NCBI RefSeq assembly: GCF_030272615.1
Contig: NC_081410.1
Location: 509,371,442 to 509,435,441 of the forward strand
Length of the DNA stretch: 64,000 bases
Reading direction: 5' to 3'
Source: Cryptomeria japonica
Lineage: Eukaryota > Streptophyta > Pinopsida > Cupressales > Cupressaceae
In this document: positions 35,699 to 48,400 of the stretch, one piece after another
Layout: every line of letters begins with the position of its first letter
How positions within the stretch are numbered: position 1 is the stretch's first letter
Notes under the pieces: model-generated
What the model was told of the DNA's origin: nothing
What the model saw: only the letters and a program-made list of their open reading frames with translations
Databases searched by the model: none
Translations under genes and position numbers: made by a program

Positions 35699-38600
35699 TT
35701 AGTAGAGCTTAACCAACTTCAAAATTTCTGGGTAAGCCTTGTTCAACAATTGAAGATATGTATCCCAACCGGTTTTGAAGGTGTTAGACATGGATGCCAA
35801 AACACTTAGTAAGTGGGCATGGGTTTCCTTTTCCTTGACTTCTGCCGGTGTGGATTTAGCAATCATGTCCATGCATTCTCTCTCATGAACACCCAGTGAA
35901 TCCAATTTGGGACTCACCAATCCTCTAAGACTTCTTTCTCTCCTAATGACTTTATCTGTCTCCTTCTCAAAAGTAAAAATTTGGCTCTCCAAGGAAAAAA
36001 TTTGTCCATCAATAGATGTGGTCAGTGTGGTTAATCCATCAAAAGAATAAGAAATACTAGCTACTTTATCATGTAACTCCTTTAATCTGTTATCTACATT
36101 AGTTGTAATAATTCCTAAGTTACAACACACTTTGTAGATATTTGTGTCTTGTTTCAAACAATTCTCAATAAGAATGAGTTTTGCCTCAATTTTCTTTTTC
36201 TCTGTTTCTATTATCTAGTCAAATTCTACTCTTTTGGCTGTAGTGAATCTTTCTAAATCCTGTCAGTCTGCAATCTACCTCAGAGATTGAAAATTGTTAG
36301 AAATGTGTTCTATTAGAGTCTTGAGCTTGCCAGAAGGCCTTTCTCCATCTTCAATCTGACAATCAGGTAACAATCTATGCAATAGTGTAACTGATTGATC
36401 AATTATTCCCTTGTCTATAGTACCCTCCTTTAATAGTTTCTGAGTTGCCATCATCATCAACTCAACGGAACTCATCTCAGTGATAGATTTCTTCTCAACC
36501 TGAGAAGTGTCAATTGCCAAAACCCTTTCTGGGGAATCAGTTTTACCTACCGGTGTAGACTTAGTTTCCTTTACCTTAGCCTCTACAACCTCTTTTGCAT
36601 TGATGGCTTTGCCACTTGGTGTAGTATCAATTACTGTCAGTGGAGTATTATCCACAGTATTTACAATGTCATGTACATTTCCTTCCTCAAAAATAGTTTC
36701 AGCCGATACGGACTGTACACTCTCCTTTAATGTCGATTGTGTTTGTATGTCTATAGTTACTACCAATGTAGTCAAAATTGGAGTTGAAATGTCCAAAATA
36801 CCTTTCCCTTTTGATTTATCAGGAATGGTGGAAGATGTAGCTTTAGCAAATTCTTCATGAGATGTGAGAAAATCAGGATTCTTCTAGAAGAATTTGGTCC
36901 AACCCTTACTAGTCTCATTTATCACCTCATTTACTCTACCCATCATCAGGCTTATCTGTTGGGGTTTACTACTGAAAATTGTCTTATTTGCAACATCTAT
37001 GCATCTTTTCATTTCTTTATTGCTTATAGAACCACACATTTCCAAAGTGCTACTTCCTTAATCTCCCTATCTCTCTTGACAATGTCAAGTTTTCTAGCAT
37101 CAAGTTTATTATACAAAGATAGAGGAATCTCCTTCAAAAATTCTATTAAGGCTTTCTTATCAATGTCTATATGTAACAAAATAGACTCTTCTATTTCATT
37201 TTGCTCATTTTCTTCTAAGTTCTCATAACAGATAGATACATTTTTCAAAATTCCATCTTTTGTTATTTCATCTATTAGCTCAGCATAGATCATTTTAGTC
37301 TTACCAGACTCAGTGTCATCACTCTTCTTCTTTTTGCTTGTGGTTGTCGGTGTAGATGTGACTGGTTTCCTCTTTTGCATAGGCTTCCTTGACAGAGGTG
37401 GAGGTGTAGTAGGTTTAGTTTCCTTTCTAACAAGTCTCCTCGTAGGCTTTTCCTTCTTCTTCTCTATCGGTGGTTGATCCACTTTCTTCCTTTGTACCCT
37501 TCTAAATGCTCGAGGTTCATTGTCCTCGGGGTTAGAATCGGATGTGATGGTAGAGATGTAAGCTTTAGGCTTCTTCACTTCTGCAATACTAGCCATTGTC
37601 GGTTTGGATCCAGAACCCAGTTGAGTGTCTATCTTATGAATTACATCATGTACATATGCAAACATCTTTTCTATTTTCTTCCCTCTTCTCTTCCTGTTAA
37701 AACCAGTTTTGACTTCAAGTGCGTTCTCTTCTACTGTACCAAAATGCTCTGTTTTGTTATTCAGTGGGGAATCTAGCAACATTTTTGCATAGAGCTCAAA
37801 AATGCTATCATCCACCTCATATCCAAGCTTAGTAATCCAAATTGTCCTAGGTTCAATTGCCTCCATAAGGGTTTCATCAGTTTTCACCATAAAATAGATA
37901 TCAATGGAGTACTTCTCCACAATTCTCTTTGATACTCTCTCCCTCTACCTCATGTTTTCTTGGAATGTTTTGAAATACCCCCAAAGTTTTTCATCTCTAC
38001 CGGTACCAAGACTGGTGGTTGCTTCCTTGATTTGCATACCTACTGGTATGTCATGTGCCCAACACTTCTTGCCAAGACCAAGTACCTCATTCTAGAACTA
38101 AATCATCAGACAAACAATGAGATTACCATATCTAAAAGTTCCTTTCTTAACTCCCTTGATCTTTCCAAGGTTCAACATCTTATATGCAGCATGAATGCAT
38201 GAACTAGCAACATAATTCAATTGATTAGATTGAGTTACCAAATAACCTATTATAATGCTTGCAAATTTCACATCAGTGTCTTTAATTGTGCTAATCCTCA
38301 TTGATCTACTATCAAGAGTTGCACTGGTGAGTTTCTCAACCTCTGTGTTAGAAATTTTCTTGCCAGGTTCTTGTCCCACCTTCGGTAAGATGGTGACTGC
38401 TTGAATAACCTCCTTAGTGATCATGTAAGGCCTATTTAGCTATATTAACTCATTGTGAATCATTCTCAGAACGTATTTGATGACTTCATCCTTGAATTCC
38501 AGTATGTCCAGAATACCAGTTAGCCCTAAATCCTCAATTGCTTTGTATTATAACTTCATGATTCCGAAGTCCAAGTATCATGGATTGATAAATGATTTTG

Positions 38601-38815
38601 ATTTCCTTTGTGCCTATATCCTCTAGGGTGTAGTGAATGTATGCCCTCATGTCTTCAACATACATCACGTCGTCAGCAACCCTAGAAAATGCTCCCGCAA
38701 AGTCTTCATTCTTAACAATTTCGGGAACCTCCGTGAATATGGGCCTTAACCTATCCTTGACTTCAACAATGGTGGTATTTGCAATGAAAGTAGGAGCTAA
38801 AGATCCAGATGCCAT
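35699..38815 (-). pseudogene. F4 second ORF, about 1000 codons, unknown function
   Basis: Read leftward from ATG 38815 (MASGSLAPTFIANTTIVEVK) through segments 38424-38098 (TKEVIQAVTILPKVGQEPGK, VKFASIIIGYLVTQSNQLNY, GTFRYGNLIVCLMI), 37920-37024, 36796-36275 and 36157-35699. Two frame changes and a few stops separate them. A Lys/Pro/Thr-rich basic linker (RRLVRKETKPTTPPPLSRKP near 37430) is followed by helical, coiled-coil-prone text and a C-terminal part with SIDGQIFSLESQIFTFEKET. The N-half faintly recalls the putative plant transposon protein domain found in other plant elements; I am not sure of this. No polymerase or nuclease motif. Confidence 0.6.
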
Positions 38816-39363
38816 TTCAAAGAATACCTAAAATTGAATGTCGGTGGAAGATTGAGTGCTTCCTCAGATAACTACTCAAAATCCTTTCAGAATGCCTCTG
38901 CTTGCTCTTAATTTGTCTGAAATTTGCCTTTTCTTCGCTCTAAATGCTTAAATGCTTGGTGAGTGAAAATGAATTCACTTACCCCTTTTATCAGCGAATA
39001 AAAACCTAATCTTTCTCTATAATAAATGCTTTTCCAACAACCCTACGGATGTCGGTTTCATAGTCTTGTGTCGGGTGAACCTTCATCAATGATGAACACA
39101 ACTCTCCAGATCTCCTTAGATCTCCTCTGGGGTAATATGCAGGATTTTGCAATGACTTTTCCAACCCCTAAGGCTTATGCCTCAGTTGCCGGTGGAGGAA
39201 TACCCTATTCTACCGGTGGAGTTACCGGTGTAGATCCATCTCCACTTGGTTCTTCAGATTTTCTAGCTCATCTCTTGGTGTGATCTTGTTGTATTTCATC
39301 TACCTTCTGCTTTCCTTTCTCATTATATTTATCATTGCTAACCAGTTGAGTCTTGCTTCTGTA
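38816..39363 (-). pseudogene. F4 gag tail and inter-ORF region
   Basis: Continuation of gag after the fourth knuckle with several stops. The readable fragment KSEEPSGDGSTPVTPPVE (39250-39200) resembles a low-complexity gag C-terminus. The remainder up to the second ORF is broken and AT-rich. Confidence 0.45.
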
Positions 39364-40313
39364 TTATTTAGCAATATGACCTATTTTGTTGCATGCATAA
39401 CATGTAACATTGTTCTTCTGAATTTCTTTGACAAGTTCGGTGTCATTCCTTGACCTACAACTATTAGCAAAATGTCCAAAATTTCTACATGCATGACATT
39501 TAACATTCATTCTACAATCTTGTGATCTATGACCATATTTCTTGCAATTTGTGCATTGATCGGGAACAAAATTGTAGTTTTGATTTTCTTTATTTCTGCA
39601 TTGTTTAGCCATATGTCCAAATTTATTGCAAATAAAACATCTTCCATTGAATTTATAAGCATTAGATTGCCTTACCAATTTCCTCTGTTTTGATGAGTTC
39701 TGCATGCCGGTTGTCTGATCTTCATTTGCAGTACTGGAGCTTTCACCTTGTACAAATCCAAGTCCTCTAGAATCATCAATCTGCCTTTGTCTTTTCAATA
39801 AGTCATCCAACTGTGTAGTTCACTAATCCTGAATTTTTCTTTATACTCACTTGCATTAGTTAGATCATCTCTTAGAGTAGTTATTTGTCTTTCAAGTTCT
39901 TGTTCATTGTTTCAGGAGTGTGCCAAATCAGTTCTCAACAAATTATTCTCATGAGTCAATCTGCCACATTCATCAAATCTATTCTTCAGAGATATAACCA
40001 AATTATCTTCCTTCTTCTTTTTGTCCTCGATATCTTTTCATAACCTCATAGTTAGATCTTGCATTTCATTCTTCATGAGCATGTTTGCTTGACTTAGTTT
40101 CTGACATTGTTCCCTAAGTGCATTCTTCTCCTCATCATCTAGGTTTTGCAAAAGTTCTTTTCTCTTGGCTTGAGCTGATGATAACCTTTCTTGAAGGATA
40201 AGAATGAATCCATTTGCAGAATTCAATTCTTCTTGCAATTTCAAGTTCTTAATCCTTTCAACATCATAATCCTCAAGAGCCATCTCAAGTTGCTTCTCCA
40301 TAGCCATGTTCAA
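39364..40313 (-). pseudogene. F4 gag: coiled coil plus four zinc knuckles
   Basis: Start near 40313 (MNMAMEKQLEMALEDYDVER). About 90 residues of heptad-rich helix follow (LQERLSSAQAKRKELLQNL, EQCQKLSQANMLMKNEMQ), with a stop at about 40038 and further coil (NRFDECGRLTHENNLLRTDL). From 39810 the frame is open with CFICNKFGHMAKQC, CTNCKKYGHRSQDC and CHACRNFGHFANSC. A fourth knuckle, CYACNKIGHIAK, is cut by a stop and has lost its last Cys. The knuckles would bind element RNA. The usual copia N-domain seen in F2 and F5 is not visible. Confidence 0.82.
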
Positions 40314-40367
40314 AGATTACGGTTTCAGGATCTTCCTCAAGATATTAAACTTCTTTGGAGGTACTAG

Positions 40368-40379
40368 GCTTTGATGCCA
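40368..40379 (-). other. F4 primer-binding site
   Basis: The plus strand reads gctttgatgcca, two changes from gctctgatacca, beside the 5' LTR. Confidence 0.78.
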
Positions 40380-40384
40380 ATTTT

Positions 40385-41301
40385 TGGGATCCAAGAACAC
40401 TAAGAGGGGGGGGTGAATCAGTGTTCTGCTAGTAACACTAGATTTTATCCTTTTATACCACACACATATAAACCGGTAAACAAATAAACATATAACTTGA
40501 AGCAAATAAACCATCCACATAAATGAACACCATAACACACATAATTTATATGTGGAAAACCTCAAAGGGGAAAAACCACGGTGGGATTTGTGACCCACAA
40601 TATTAGTTCACTGGCCATATGAAAACATATTACATATAATGGGGGCCTGCACATGTAGGAAGGTGCACTGCCTAGAGCATACTACTCATCACTAAAGAGT
40701 CTCACTGACTACAAGCTTATGCTAAATTAAAATAATAAAATTAAACTAAAAAATGCATTTGCTATGCCAGATAAAGTTCCAGTTCTAGCTCTACACTGTA
40801 CCAATTCATAAACCTTGAACACTACTACTAGTGTCTCTTCTCCTCCAAAAATACTTTCCAAGCTATCTAGAGATCATTGTATAATATAAAACTTGCATAC
40901 AAATGATCTATATACATATACTTCTCTTTATACAACTATCCTATATTCTCCCATGTCACATCGTATCATATCACCTTTCTACACACATCAAAATGACCTA
41001 GCAGACTGACCTATATACCCATTACAAATAAGATGCGTTATGTCGGCTTACAATGAATTACAAAAGATATTCAATGTCGGCCTCGACAATAATTACAAAA
41101 TGATTTACTAAATTAATCTCCCTTGATGTCGTCTTCCTTCAAGTACTAATGTCGATGTCAGTGTCGCTGTCGGTGTAGCCCTGAATGCTCCAAAGTCGGT
41201 GTCTTCCGGTATATGCCTCCTAATGCCAGTAAATGATTTCCATCTAATCTTGTTGCCATCAACAACAACAAAATGAATCCGATGAGTGTCAATTGCTAAC
41301 A
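40385..41301 (-). repeat. F4 5' LTR
   Basis: 917 bp, tgggatccaagaacac to gtgtcaattgctaaca, partner of 34528-35477. Followed by a C-run (ctcccccccccctt). Confidence 0.88.
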
Positions 41302-42359
41302 CTCCCCCCCCCCTTCCTTTTTTAATAGTGGGGCATGTTATATATTGAATCTACTCCACATCCTTACCAAAGCTTCAACTTAAATAAGGTACTTACTAAT
41401 AGATTTCCTAGGGATCTAAATGAAAGGAGGCCCACCATAAATTCACCCTTCAATATTAGTGTCTCATTTTTTCAAAATTTGTTAGATTGAAATAAACCTT
41501 TTTGGCCACATAGAATTTCAAACCTTAACTACTTTTTTAGGATTAGATTACTTGGTGGTATCATTCCTTAATGCATTGTCTTCACTCCTTTATAGGCTTG
41601 ACCATTATTAGACTTATCAATAAAAATTACTCAATAAATCTCTCTCTAGGGTCATTTAGTGGTCCATTAAATTCAATTGATGAACTCCCCTATTTAGGAG
41701 TAACTTCAATAGGCAACTACTTGTATTTATTGTTGGTGTGAGTTAGGTAAGTTACTTAACATATTTTTCTCTTAGATCCTATTCACATTAGTTTATTTAA
41801 TTTTACTTAATGAATTATGACTTTAGGTAGATCAATTAATAATATTAAAATACATTTTACAGATTATTATATTTTCTTTTCTCTCACCTTAGCCTATCTA
41901 TCTAGGTAGTTCTAATTTTCATAGATTAATATGTTCTTATATATCATATTGAATCATATTCATGTACACATTATACATTCAAGCATCCTTTGATAGAAGA
42001 ACTTTTTTCTTTCATGTTTGGTCTCTCTTGTGCTATTATTGGAGTTCCTAGATATTGAGTGGTTATCTTTAAAAACAAAGATTGCATGCTATAGAGAATT
42101 CTATAAAAAATCTTAACATTTAACAAAAGATATATGCTAATTGGAAGCTTACAAAAGTCGCGATGATTAAGTGCATGGCCATTTCTATTGCCATTAATAT
42201 TACCATGTTGCCATTTTTTCTAATACCTAAATCATAAGCATTTCCAATAATATATATCTTCCATCATTTTCAATGATAAAAAAGTTCTATTATATAATGC
42301 TAATATCATGAATTCCCTCTTCTCTCACTATCATATCCTTTTATGGATTACTTAGCTAA
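41302..42359. other. AT-rich non-coding DNA
   Basis: No ORF or repeat unit recognised between F4 and the first LINE remnant. Confidence 0.55.
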
Positions 42360-43420
42360 CGATACCTTTATTTTTATGTTAGAGGGTCACAAGATGACTC
42401 CTTATCTACGCAATAAGATTACCTCTATTACCATCATCTCATTGGATTACAATCTTAATCAAACATCGATTGGATTAATTCATTTAGCAAATGGCTTATA
42501 ATAATATCCTGTCTTAATGGTCTCCTAATAGAATTTTTTCAAGCTTTGTGACCCTATATTTGTAGAGATTTATACTTTAGGTATTACTAATCCAAAGGGC
42601 ACACCCTCTCACCCTTGAAATTAATAAATATTCAAGATAAAAATGATTCCAAAAGGTTAAAACCATTAGTCCATTGGGGGTCCACTATCATCCTTAACAC
42701 CTTTGCAAGATCAATACAAAGGAAATTTCTATGCAAGTCCACCCCATTACTCAAAAAACTATGAACCTTGAACAAGTTCAATTTTTTTATAATCATTTTA
42801 TTGTTGAAACCTTGTTGCTATCTTTAGAGTTTAAAATCAGCCAAAGAAACTTCTCAAGGCACTCTATTTGTGAAACTTGATTTTGTTAAAGCTTATGATT
42901 ATTGTTAAGGGTATGACCCTAAACTCTTTTGTTAATGTAATATCCTTTTTGCTAATATGAAAATCAAATTAGTGTTGAATTATTATTATCATTTGCCAAA
43001 ATTATTTTGTTTATCCTTATTCAATTGGCAATTTTCTCTTTTTTTCATTCTTTAATCCAAAAGCTTTCGCTCCCTTTAATAGTACCTAGAGAGCCTAACA
43101 AATTGGTTCTCTTGAGTTACATTTTTGAGGTTAATCTATTCACCATGTTCTTAGGTTTTCCTCTTCCATTTTTTGAAATAGGCTTGAATTCAACTTGATG
43201 AGTTCCCTCTCAATCTTCTTCTGAACCTTTATGTTTATTGGTTCTTTCTCAAGGGAATTTGTACCTTTAGTGATATTTGGGACTTTAACACCCTCTCAAA
43301 AGGTAGGCCTTTGTTTCAATGACAATTGTATTTTACTATTGCTAACTCATAATCCTCTAGTTTCAAGATTTGGTGCACCACTTCTTAATTAGATGTTGAC
43401 ACCCATTATTTGTATAGATT
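42360..43420 (+). pseudogene. L1-like LINE reverse transcriptase remnant, copy 1
   Basis: Highly decayed plus-strand non-LTR RT. The best-preserved stretch is SAKETSQGTLFVKLDFVKAYD near 42838-42899, the RT motif with catalytic Asp (family KIDFEKAYD). The whole block aligns with 51380-52465 (shared landmarks include gatgactccttatct / gtgggtccttatct, cttaatggtctcctaatag and ttgtgaccctata). Multiple frameshifts and stops. Confidence 0.72.
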
Positions 43421-45000
43421 TGATCCTGTAAAGATACCACAAAAATCAATCCATTACTTGGAAGCTTCTAAACTACAAATTACTCATTGACTGTCACCTT
43501 TTGTTTCTCCCCATTGGCCCAACCATTGTCCTTTTTGCAAGAAGTGAAAGAATGTCAAATGTGTTGGTCATGCTACTTCTCTACCACCTCTAGTTTTTGG
43601 TTCACCTTTTCTCTTCTTACTATATTCCTCCACATAAGTATTTGGAACACATGATCTTCTTGTCCTCTCCATTTCCAACAATGGTGTCTCTAACTTTAAT
43701 GCTACTTTTCTCTTGGAGTTATTTAAGTATTGGTAGTGGTATTAACAGATCAAATACTATTGTTAAGATAATCTACAAGATGTAACACTAATTAATAAAA
43801 TAGAAGACAATAAATAATATAAAATAACCAATATAAACTATATATGTGGTAATTTAGCAAGAATTTTAAAATAAGTAATTAATATAGTAAATTGAATAAG
43901 ACAATGACATAATTCAATCGTATTATCATCAAATTCATGTATATAATATTCTTAATATCTTAAAAGGAAATTGGAGGAGATGGTGGCATACAATAATGAA
44001 AAGATGCGCAAGAATTCAACATCAATGCAGGCCATCTAGGAAGTGCTCGATAGAAGACATGCGAAGAGGAAGTGGTATATGGATATTGTGACAGGTGTTG
44101 CAATTGAGTTGACTAAGACCATGGTCAAGGGAAAAATAAGTCTCATGCTACTTTGTCAGGCAAAAGTTTGATCAAAAGGTTGTCTTTCCATGACAGGGTC
44201 AAAGAGCTTAGCTAGGATTGGAAAGCTATGAAAACCCCCACCATGTAGACCTTCTGTTTGTCTCTTCTATGGGTGGTGTTGGGGTTTTGGTGCTAGACAT
44301 TGTCTAGTTTAGTGTTCTATTGCTTTTTGTTGGTCTTCAACTAGTTCTGGTTCTTTTTGTGTTAGATAGTCTTCATGTTGGGTGCTCTCACTCCTTGTGA
44401 GACCTATATTCTATGTCATGTGGCTGCTATGTAAGGGTTTGGGCCCTATCGCACTATATATAATCAGAACATCAAGGATTCTTTATACTTTTATGAGTCA
44501 AACCACTTGGAATGGTCATTCCTCCCTAAAAATATGTAAATGGTCTTGGGCCTCATAGCTATGACATGCTCCAAAGGACCTAGTTCTTATATAAAACAAC
44601 ACATATGCTTCCCCAAGCAATATCCCTACCTAGGAAAATCATAAATCATAGTTGTAGACCATGCCTTGAATTAAACAAGCATTATGTGTCCCATCTCCCA
44701 TGCTTATAGCCCACCAAACTTCCTTTTTCTTCCTTGAGTGATCCCGATGGACCCTTCCAAATCTCAAATCAATGGTTTAAATACATAACCTTTTAATGGG
44801 TGGTTTCCAAACCATCACAACCATTCAAAAAACTTTCCTTATAATAATTATCTAAATAAGTATTTCTCCACTTTTAAAATAATTTTAAAAATCATTCTTT
44901 GTTAATCTCTATTTTAATCAAAAGATCATAATATCTTTTATTTTTCTATCTCTATCTAATTCTACAAAAGTATTTCATAGCATTTTTTTTTCCTTAAAAA
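43421..45000. other. Degenerate repeat DNA with a possible coding trace
   Basis: Mostly non-coding. At about 43973-44170 the plus strand gives a decayed frame (EEMVAYNNEKMRKNSTSMQA, stop, EVLDRRHAKRKWYMDIVTGV) followed by a T/G-rich stretch ending near 44470 (cgcactatatataatcagaa), which resembles the 3' end of a retroposon. I cannot assign a family. Confidence 0.35.
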
Positions 45001-45780
45001 AGATAAAACTTCACATAACCTTATGTCCTACACCAACTCTTCATCTTTGTTAATACATACTTTTTCTTTTCTTTCAATTCTCTATCATCCTGATGTTCGC
45101 AGAATATGATCCGAAACATTGATACATAAAACACACAATTTCTTTCAGAAATAACAACAAGCACACTCTTTTTCTTTTGACTTCGAGCTTGAGATGCTTC
45201 TTGCTCCCTTCTCCTTGCCAATGGCCAGCCTTCCTGTGCTGCTTTAGGAGAACCCCTCCACTTTATAAGAGCTCACTTCACAGAATTCTAGCTTCAAAGC
45301 ACACCTGAACCGCACCAATCATTGTCTATATTAACATCGGCAAAGCAACTGGTAAGCCTGGTTGGAAGGTTCTCTTTATTGAATGGTAACTTGTGGAGGA
45401 ATGCAAATACTATTATGACGTGTTCTCTCAATTTCTGGGTAGTTTTCTGCGTTTCTTTAATCTTCTTACTTTGTACTGCCCTGTATTTGTGGATATTTTC
45501 AAGTTGCTCCACTTGATTTAGTGGATTACCATTGTTTGCGTTAGCTGTTTCTCATGCTTTACCCCGTTGGCATTTCCTTCAACGGCTCCTTGAAAGTCTC
45601 TTCTTATTATTATATACATCTTAAGAAGAAAAGACACTCCTAATGCGCGTATTTTAGGCCGATAATATGAAGAGGATTGGTCAACGAGACTCGCAATTTC
45701 TATCGAGGTTTGAAACATTTACGCGCAAACAAGACAAGTGGATACTTTTGCCATGTACGCGTGTTTGACAGCATTTCGTT
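45001..45780 (-). other. Slightly GC-richer island with TATA-like motif and short open frames
   Basis: The minus strand has CTTATAAAGTGG at about 45258-45269, followed by an open frame PLARRREQEASQARSQKKKS near 45230-45170 and others at 45512-45294 and 45718-45518. The basic frame could be a remnant exon, but there is no homology I recognise and no clear splice sites. Treated as unassigned. Confidence 0.3.
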
Positions 45781-48230
45781 AAAGGAAAGTCAATATTGAG
45801 ACAGCTTTACAAATCCTTGTAAAATAAGCAATCTTAGTGCTGTAATCAACATAATGTTCTTTTCATAGAGAATACTAAATACAATTCATAAAAGGAAAAT
45901 AAAAGAAACAATTTATCATTAAAATACCTACACACACCGTTTGCTAAAATTATCCATTTATTATTTATAAATTTTGTGGAAGGAAAATAGATATTCTATA
46001 TAATATTTCTTGTGTAAATAAAATGTAAATAGTAAAGGAGATAATATATATATTATTTGAGATAAAAAGTTTTAAAAAGGATATTATATTTAATTAGGTT
46101 TCAAAATAGAATGAAATATTTAGAAGTAAATGTGTATTTTAATATTAATTGAAAGGAGATTAATTTTATTGTAATAGAAGGTTGTTATTGGAATGAGATG
46201 AATGAATTTTGTAACATTGTGAATTTTGTGTAATCTTGGGTAATTTTATGTTTCTAAAAATGGTCTTTGTGTTTGTTAGTTTAATTTTTTGTAGTGTAAA
46301 CAACTAGATCAATTGTAAACATTTGGTACTTTCAAACAATATTTATTTTGGTGTTAAACTTGTACTAATGACTATAAATGTACTATAAATTATCAAGTTT
46401 CTTAGTTCTTACATCTGATTTAGACTAATGTAGGCTAATCATTGCACTTCTTTCTTAATGTTTGCTAGGGTCATGTGTTCTTGAAGTTGGTGGATTTGTA
46501 GGAGACCTCTTTGGCTTCTCCTTGTTTTTCTTATTGTTATAGTTATGACTATCAAGAAATCCTTTTATGCTCTCTTTAGTAGTCTTGTTTAATAAATTTT
46601 AATCCTTTTTTCAAAAAAAACCTAAAGAAGTACATAGTAGTCTAGATAAAAAATATATATATTCATTTCGATTAATTATAGTAAATATATAGTTATCAAT
46701 CATTTCTAATAATTATAATAAATATATAAGGTAAATAAATGTTAATTTTAAGGGAACTTTTTCCTAAACTTGACGATGAAAAATAATGTTGAAGATGTGT
46801 TGAATAAATTATTATTACTCAAAAATTGATGTCTGCGGCCTAATATTCGTCTCAAAGCCCATATGATCTCATTAAACTCCATTGTTCAAATTTGAGCCCC
46901 ATGGTATGCATCCAAAGTAGGACAAACTTGATTTGATCTATACTATTTTACGATGCATGAGATAAATCTATCAGAATTCACAATTGAACACCTACTCACT
47001 TTCATCTTATAGATATTTGAGATAGTCAACGTGTCTTCTAAAGACAATATTTAGGAGTTTGCTAACTTGGTAAGTGAATGAGTTCGACTAGGTCAAACTT
47101 TTATGGTGGCTTGAATTGATATTGATGAGAAATATTAAAAGACAATGAGTATAGACATAAAAATCAACTATTTGATGATGTCGATCTAATTATTTTATTG
47201 TCCTTCGGAAAATAAAATGTTTGCTAATATTTTTTCCTTGTACTCTTATGTGAATCAATTGCATCTTGATTCTCTAAAATTACAATGGCATAGAAACATG
47301 GCTCACAAACATGTGTTAAGTCAACTCATAATGCCTAGAAGAACTAGATGCAACATCTAAATATTGAATTTGGTAGTGTAAAATAATTATGACATTCATG
47401 TCTTGTAATCAAACAAAGTTAATCTTGAGCCACTTGAAAATGAATCTTAAGGATAAGGTGGCAATTTCAAGGTAGAGATTGAATACCAAGAAATAAGTGT
47501 GAATGAGGGTGAGATAATGATGAGTAAATGACAAATAAAAAGAAATGTGTGTAAAAAAATTAAGTAAAGGTGGATAAAGATTAAATTATGAGCCAAACCA
47601 AACACAAGAGTATATTATTTATAACTAAATCTATTATATTTAAAATATTTTGTCGAAATAATAATAAACTAAATGGAAAATGTCATAAGCATAAAAATTT
47701 AATCATTACAATTGCAAGTTTGTTTTGAATTTATTCATTTTGTAAATTTGAGTCCATACTTTACAAATTAATCACAAAAAAAATATAAATATTTAGTGAG
47801 TTTCTCTCCATATTAATCAACACCACACCAACATGATTAAAATGAAATACTTTATAATTTTTAGTTCACCGTGACAAACCAAACCTATGTAGAAAACTAA
47901 ATCTAAATATATGCTCCATTTGAATGATGTAGTAGAAGAAATTAATATCAAAGCCTCTATAAATATAACCATGGTTCTCTAGGTGATAGTGTCAAAATGT
48001 GGCAATTTGTTGCAGAAACACATGAGCTTTGTCCGACAGGTTAAGACATTTGTCTTTAGTTGATAGTTTCAAAATGATCATTTTGTCAATGGATTCTTGA
48101 TCTATTAGTAAAGTTGAATAGATTTAAATGGGTCCATTAGAGATCAGATCTTGTTGAGTTGCAAGACACAACACAATAGAATTGGGGGTGGCTTAAATCA
48201 CACACATTGAGCTTACACTTTGGGACACTT
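45781..48230. other. AT-rich old repeat debris
   Basis: No coding frames. Part of it (about 46680-46900) is similar to sequence flanking the retroposon at 50195-50234 and 50909-51090, so it is one member of an old dispersed repeat family. Confidence 0.5.
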
Positions 48231-48233
48231 CTA

Positions 48234-48400
48234 GGATTAAAAGTGTTAAACATTCAGAATTGACTAACATTTTCTAGGCTTAATATGTTGCTTAAGGTGT
48301 GTGGTCACACTAAGAATACACTTTTAACCTTCAAAGTGTTAAACACTGAGAGTTCACTAAAATTATCTACGTTTAATATGTTGCTTAGTGTGTGTGATTT
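48234..48400 (+). repeat. Imperfect direct repeat of about 70 bp, two copies
   Basis: Units at about 48237-48303 and 48335-48401 share aaagtgttaaaca, ttaatatgttgctta and gtgtgtg, separated by about 30 bp. Confidence 0.7.

Larger units (their letters stand above)
34528..41301 (-). mobile_element. F4: LTR element with gag and a large ORF of unknown function, no pol
   Basis: 6.8-kb minus-strand element with LTRs 34528-35477 and 40385-41301, a polypurine tract beside the left LTR and a primer site beside the right one. The interior encodes a coiled-coil/zinc-knuckle gag (39364-40313) and then a roughly 1000-codon ORF (35699-38815) without similarity to protease, RT, RNase H or integrase that I can see. 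No clear target duplication (cctat left, ctccc right, both C-rich). LTRs about 10-12% different by eye. Confidence 0.85.

Noticed and set aside
45021-45269. A host gene with TATA box on the minus strand
   Set aside because: TATA-like motif and a basic frame exist, but there is no ATG in place, no splice evidence and no homology I can name.
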